Both the position numbers and the translations under genes were made by a program. The notes under the pieces are model-generated. The model did not search any database. It was not told the DNA's origin and saw only the letters and a program-made list of their open reading frames with translations. DNA of 64,000 nucleotides from Hansfordia pulvinata (taxonomy: Eukaryota > Ascomycota > Sordariomycetes > Xylariales). The stretch is taken from contig BJKQ01000014.1 of NCBI GenBank assembly GCA_006538405.1, positions 62,001 through 126,000 on the forward strand, read 5' to 3'. Shown piece by piece: positions 60,366 to 64,000 of this stretch. Positions within the stretch are counted from its first letter, which is position 1, and each line of letters begins with the position of its first letter.

Positions 60366-61108
60366 TTATTTGCCAAGTCTGGCCTCGATCTTGGCTTTCT
60401 CCTTCTCTTTGATGTCTTGCAGCTCGTCTTTCGTGGCATTGTGGGTGGCGTAGACCTGGTTGAAGGGGTTTTCGGGACTCTTTTCGAATTCTTTCCGGAT
60501 CTGGTCCTTGCGCTGGTTCAGACGCAAACCCTTGCCGCTGCCGTCTTCTTCCATCTCCTGCAATCGCCTCTCCTCAAAGGCGGCATAAGCGGCCTTGAAT
60601 CTCCTCTCGGGGTGGCGGTCGATCTTGGAATCGGTCTTGCCCGTGAGGGACAGAGCGTCGAGAGCATTGTCGATACCGGTAGCGTTGAGAGAAGAGGGCT
60701 GGCCGTCGAGCTGGGACAAATCGAGACCCTTGGTCTTCTTCTGGGCCGTCTGCTTGTTTTTGGGCGCGGCGCGGCTGGGCAGGCTGGCTTCTTCCTCCTT
60801 GGCCAGAGCGTCCTTCTCGGCCTTTTTGCGAGCGGCCTCGGCTTTCTTGGCCGCTTCAGCTTCCCTGAGCGAGGCCAGCAGTCAGTCAGTAGGGCAGTCG
60901 GTGATATTTGCGCGTCAGTTCCGGATGGGGGGGTCGCGGTGTTAATGAACGCACTTCTTGCTGTTGTCCTTGGCTCCCTTGCCCATTTGGAGTCCTCGGC
61001 AGCTTCCTTCTTTGCGTTTTCGACGGCGGCCTTCTTGTCGGCGGCCTCTGCTTTTTTGGCGTTGCCGGCGACCTTTTTGCTGTTCTCGCCGCCTTTCTTG
61101 CCCCCCAT
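60366..61108 (-). CDS. CCDC124/Oxs1 homologue, ribosome-associated coiled-coil protein
   Basis: Exons 60955-61108 and 60366-60864 (donor GTGCGT, acceptor GCTCAG) give 217 residues once a base is restored. It starts MGGKKGGENSKKVAGNAKKA, continues as an Ala/Lys/Glu coiled coil, and ends with the signature domain: ATGIDNALDALSLTGK, HPERRFKAAYAAFEERRL, GLRLNQRKDQIRKEFEKSP and NPFNQVYATHNAT. This is the DUF1014 family (human CCDC124, S. pombe Oxs1). CCDC124 binds idle 80S ribosomes and helps restart after stress. In exon 1 the usual DSKW-G-KGAKDNSKK is reached only if one G is added at GGG (CCC at 60982-60984). It is divergent from the FTS-like gene. Confidence 0.92.
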
Positions 61109-62438
61109 GGTGGTAGATGGATGGCTGGAGCGAGACGGTGGAGATGTAGTTGAGCTATGTAGTTACTGCAGGGAATGCGCGCACGCAGCAAAGACACGGG
61201 CCAGCGCAGCGGGGTGCAGTTTCACAAGCCAAAGCGTGTACGACGAGAAACGTGTCGGGATAGGCAATATGAGCAAGCCACCGATGAACGTGGGACACTG
61301 GCGAGAATGGGAGGGAAGAAGAGGAAGTCAGGCGAGCCACCAGAAAAGATTCAAATTATGCGTCATACCGAGGTGGAAGCTGCCACCCGTGCCAAACGCA
61401 GAGGCAGACGCTGAGCGCGGGCAAAACCGCCCACCCGCGGCGGCGACCGGCGGCGACCGGAGGAGTGGAGGGCTGCGAATGCGGCCCAATACCAACGACC
61501 CCGCCACAGCCCCTCCATGCATCCATCTGGTGGCTTTGGCTTGAATGTACAATCAGAGTACCTACCACCTAACGCGACTTCTTTAAAGACTAACATGTAC
61601 CGAGGAGACTGAGGCGATGTCCAGAGGGGGTTTATCGACCCTCTGACAGCCGAGAACGCTGTAGCGGGGCTTCCAAGCCCGTGGTGCAATGTAAGGTACA
61701 GTACCTGACTTCTACATTCCCTCAAGCGCGTGCGTGGCGGGGATCTTGGTCATCAGCTCGTACAGCCATTCAGAGAGGTCTTAGGTACTTGACGGAGTGA
61801 TGTTGGGAATCCTGGTACCGATTACGGCAATGAATACAATATACTTGGAACTGCACTGCACATAGAGTACCTAGCCCCGTCCGCGAAGCCACCTGGTGCG
61901 ATCAGATGCCCATGTTACCCATGCAGTGCGTTCGATCATGGAAGCGATCAGGATAATGGAACACATAGGTGAGTCAAAAGTGTCTTCGACTACAGGGGCT
62001 GAAGACCTACCCGTCTACCTATCCACTGACGGCTGCGAGACACATTAGGTACATATCAGGTACCTAGCTACATGTAAGTATCCTTGAACATCGTACGAGT
62101 ATTGAGGTGGGTAGTGGGGTCTTCAGCGCCTTACAACGGGCAGTTGAGGCTGCACCCGCCAGTCTCCATTAATGAGCTACTCCACTATGTATGAGACGCG
62201 ACTAGCTTGATAGATTGGACCTTTAACATCATGGGCTACTCGTAGGCTCATGCTCACCACCATCCTCATGCTGTGAGCCGACCCAACGCCCCTACTATTC
62301 AGACCTCACATGACCTGCCCTCCGACGCGTTTCGTGACAAGACGAGCCTGCAAGCGACCTCTGCTCCCCCGCCTTTACGGAGTACCTCACATCTGACTCG
62401 CGCCCTCACCCACCAACATCGAGAGACAAGCTGTGCTC
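61109..62438. promoter_or_regulatory. Divergent region CCDC124 homologue / FTS-like gene
   Basis: 1.3 kb without coding signal. It contains TAGGTA/GGTACC-type words and TACTCGTA-like copies at about 62094 and 62238. Confidence 0.45.
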
Positions 62439-63600
62439 ATGGCAGCGTCCCACCTGGGCGCCTTGCCCGCCTTGAGGAAACAGCATCTTCTGGTCGAGTT
62501 GTACGAATGCCCCCTGCCCCCATGCCGCCACACAGCCCGTGTTGGAACTCCCCGAAGATCCCCTGCTGACGAGTCCATACCAGCTCCGGCCTCAAGCAAG
62601 CATGCCCCGAGGGTGTTTTCGTCAGCCTCACTCCGGGTGATCCCAGCCTGTGGTCCGGCGTCCTCTTCGTCCGCGATGGTGCGCCCAGCTGCCCTCGTCC
62701 GTCCTCAGCTCCTTGACCTCACACGTGTTTCTGCTCTAGGCCCCTACGCGCCCGCCGTCATGCGCTTCCAGATCTCCTTTCCCGACTCGTATCCCCGCCT
62801 GCCGCCTCTCGTCACCTTCACCACCGACATGTTCCACCCTCTCATCTCCCCCCTGAGCACCTACATGTACACCGCCGACGTCCAGGATAACGGCACCATC
62901 AGCGCTACTGACGTCGAGCGCCTCCCTCCCGGCGGCTTCAGCCTCAGACACGGCTTCCCCACCTGGTTTCCCCGCGGCCCCAAGCACCCTGCCGCCTCCA
63001 CCCCTCCTCGACCCGCTCCCAAGCCCTCGGCCAGCCGCGACGCGACACCGACATCCAAGACCTCTGCCCTGGGCGAGTCTCCAGGCTTCGCCAGAACCGC
63101 AGAAAGGGAGATATCGACCTTCGAAGTCCTCCGCTACATACGCAGCACCTTCGACTCGGAGGACGTTCTCGACGCCGTACCCCTCACGGCCGCTGGCAAC
63201 CCCGGTGCCTGGCACGCCTGGCGCACGCATCGAATGGACAGCGGCAAGGTGTTTGACGGCCCGATACCTCCGGGAACCTCCATAGAAAGTCCTACGGCGG
63301 TGGATTCTCCCGACGGCTCCGTGCGCCGCCCGGGTGAGTGGAATTGGGAAGGTGTGTGGGAAGCCAGGGTCCAGAAGTGCGTGGCCGCAAGCCTGTCGGA
63401 GTCGGTCTTGTTTGGCGGCATCGGAACCGCGGACGACGTTGTAAGTGTCCATTATGCACATCACGATTCGAGATCTGCCGTGTCCCGGTATCTCAACTTG
63501 CAAGCTAACGCATTGTCAGATACGGTTCCTCAACATGGAGGACAATGACGTCGAGGTAGTGAAGGATAATCTGGTACGGACGCTGGGTCACGACACGTGA
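62439..63600 (+). CDS. UEV-type (UBC-fold) protein, AKTIP/FTS-like
   Basis: Exons 62439-62500, 62584-62678, 62740-63440 and 63520-63600 give an intact 312-residue frame. The fold reads LRKQHLLVEFSGLKQACPEG, VFVSLTPGDPSLWSGVLFVRDG, YAPAVMRFQISFPDSYPRLPP and LVTFTTDMFHPLISPLSTYM. This is a ubiquitin-conjugating fold, but the catalytic HPN...Cys segment is replaced by HPLI and no active-site cysteine follows. That matches the AKTIP/Fused-Toes family, part of the FTS-Hook-FHIP complex that links early endosomes to dynein. A Pro/Ser-rich insert lies in the middle, and a helix with WEARVQKCVAASLSES precedes the short last exon. I put FTS-like first, but another UEV is possible. Confidence 0.7.
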
Positions 63601-63938
63601 AAGCGTCTGCCAGCGAAGGCTATCGCTCGTCGTAGCTGCCGGCATGGGCCCAGCTCAGTCACTTCCCATTGAGGTCCGCCTCCCACCTGCTTGCCCTGCG
63701 GAGCTCTCACGCTTCCCGTCTATTGACGACGGGGAAGAAGAAGGAAGCTTGGAAGTCGTCTCTCGGCATCAGGACTGAACAACAACATCGGATCTTCGCG
63801 CTTCTTGACGTGAACTAGTCTTTCTCGCTTACAATCATCGTTTTGGAGTTCGCATTATACCCCGTATCTGTACCTGTACCATTCGGCGCAGAATTGAAAT
63901 ATCCATTGGTCCACACCCAGTCTGGTCCCGTATCGGAC
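63601..63938. other. Intergenic; no gene seen
   Basis: 3' flank of the UEV gene and possible promoter of the next gene; nothing else seen. Confidence 0.4.
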
Positions 63939-64000
63939 ATGTTCACCGACGATTTCGCCACCCCGGGCATCGTCATTCCTGTTGTGCTGATCCCGCTTGC
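63939..64000 (+). CDS. Possible start of a gene running off the window
   Basis: From ATG 63939 a frame reads MFTDDFATPGIVIPVVLIPL and stays open to the edge. The hydrophobic stretch and an A-rich context before the ATG are compatible with a start, but 62 bases are too few to judge. Confidence 0.25.
   Translation, partial: MFTDDFATPGIVIPVVLIPL

Overview
This is nuclear DNA of a filamentous ascomycete (Pezizomycotina, most likely a Sordariomycete). Genes are compact and GC-rich, with short introns that have GTGAGT/GTAAGT/GTATGT donors, CTAAC/CTGAC branch points and CAG/TAG acceptors. Neighbouring genes face both ways without operons. Fungal-only families are present: a Zn2Cys6 regulator, acuF-like C2H2 proteins, and a DUF7580-type domain fused to a subtilase. 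I see no rRNA, tRNA, CRISPR array or intact transposon. Exon joins and families were worked out by eye from the sequence.

Layout. 0.7-9.5 kb holds conserved genes: a small charged protein, RRG7, MED21, an Sdt1/Phm8-type pyrimidine 5'-nucleotidase, and a large disordered protein. 9.5-20.4 kb is almost 11 kb without a recognisable gene, rich in a short palindromic motif (TACGAGTA). 20.4-36 kb holds a multi-KH RNA-binding protein, a polyamine-type N-acetyltransferase (PAA1-like), orotate phosphoribosyltransferase (URA5) and the ribosome-assembly GTPase NOG1. 36.9-48.3 kb looks like an accessory, immunity-type island. It contains an acuF-like C2H2 protein, a possible gasdermin-like protein, a subtilisin with a DUF7580-like N-terminus, and a C2H2-ankyrin protein paralogous to the first. 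A diverged repeat of about 230 bp follows each of the two C2H2 genes.

48.5-64 kb holds a small membrane protein, a divergent oxidoreductase/Zn2Cys6 regulator pair, a kelch protein, a secreted HtrL/YibB-like protein, a small secreted cysteine-containing protein, the ribosome-associated CCDC124/Oxs1 homologue, and a UBC-fold protein without a catalytic cysteine (AKTIP/FTS-like).

An important caveat for users: at least nine places in seven genes, several of them housekeeping, need one extra base at or beside a homopolymer to restore a conserved frame. An eighth gene (the oxidoreductase) has two C10 tracts where the frame also breaks. All are consistent with missing bases, which points to homopolymer under-calling in the assembly rather than biology. 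Where a gene below is called frameshifted, read it with this in mind.
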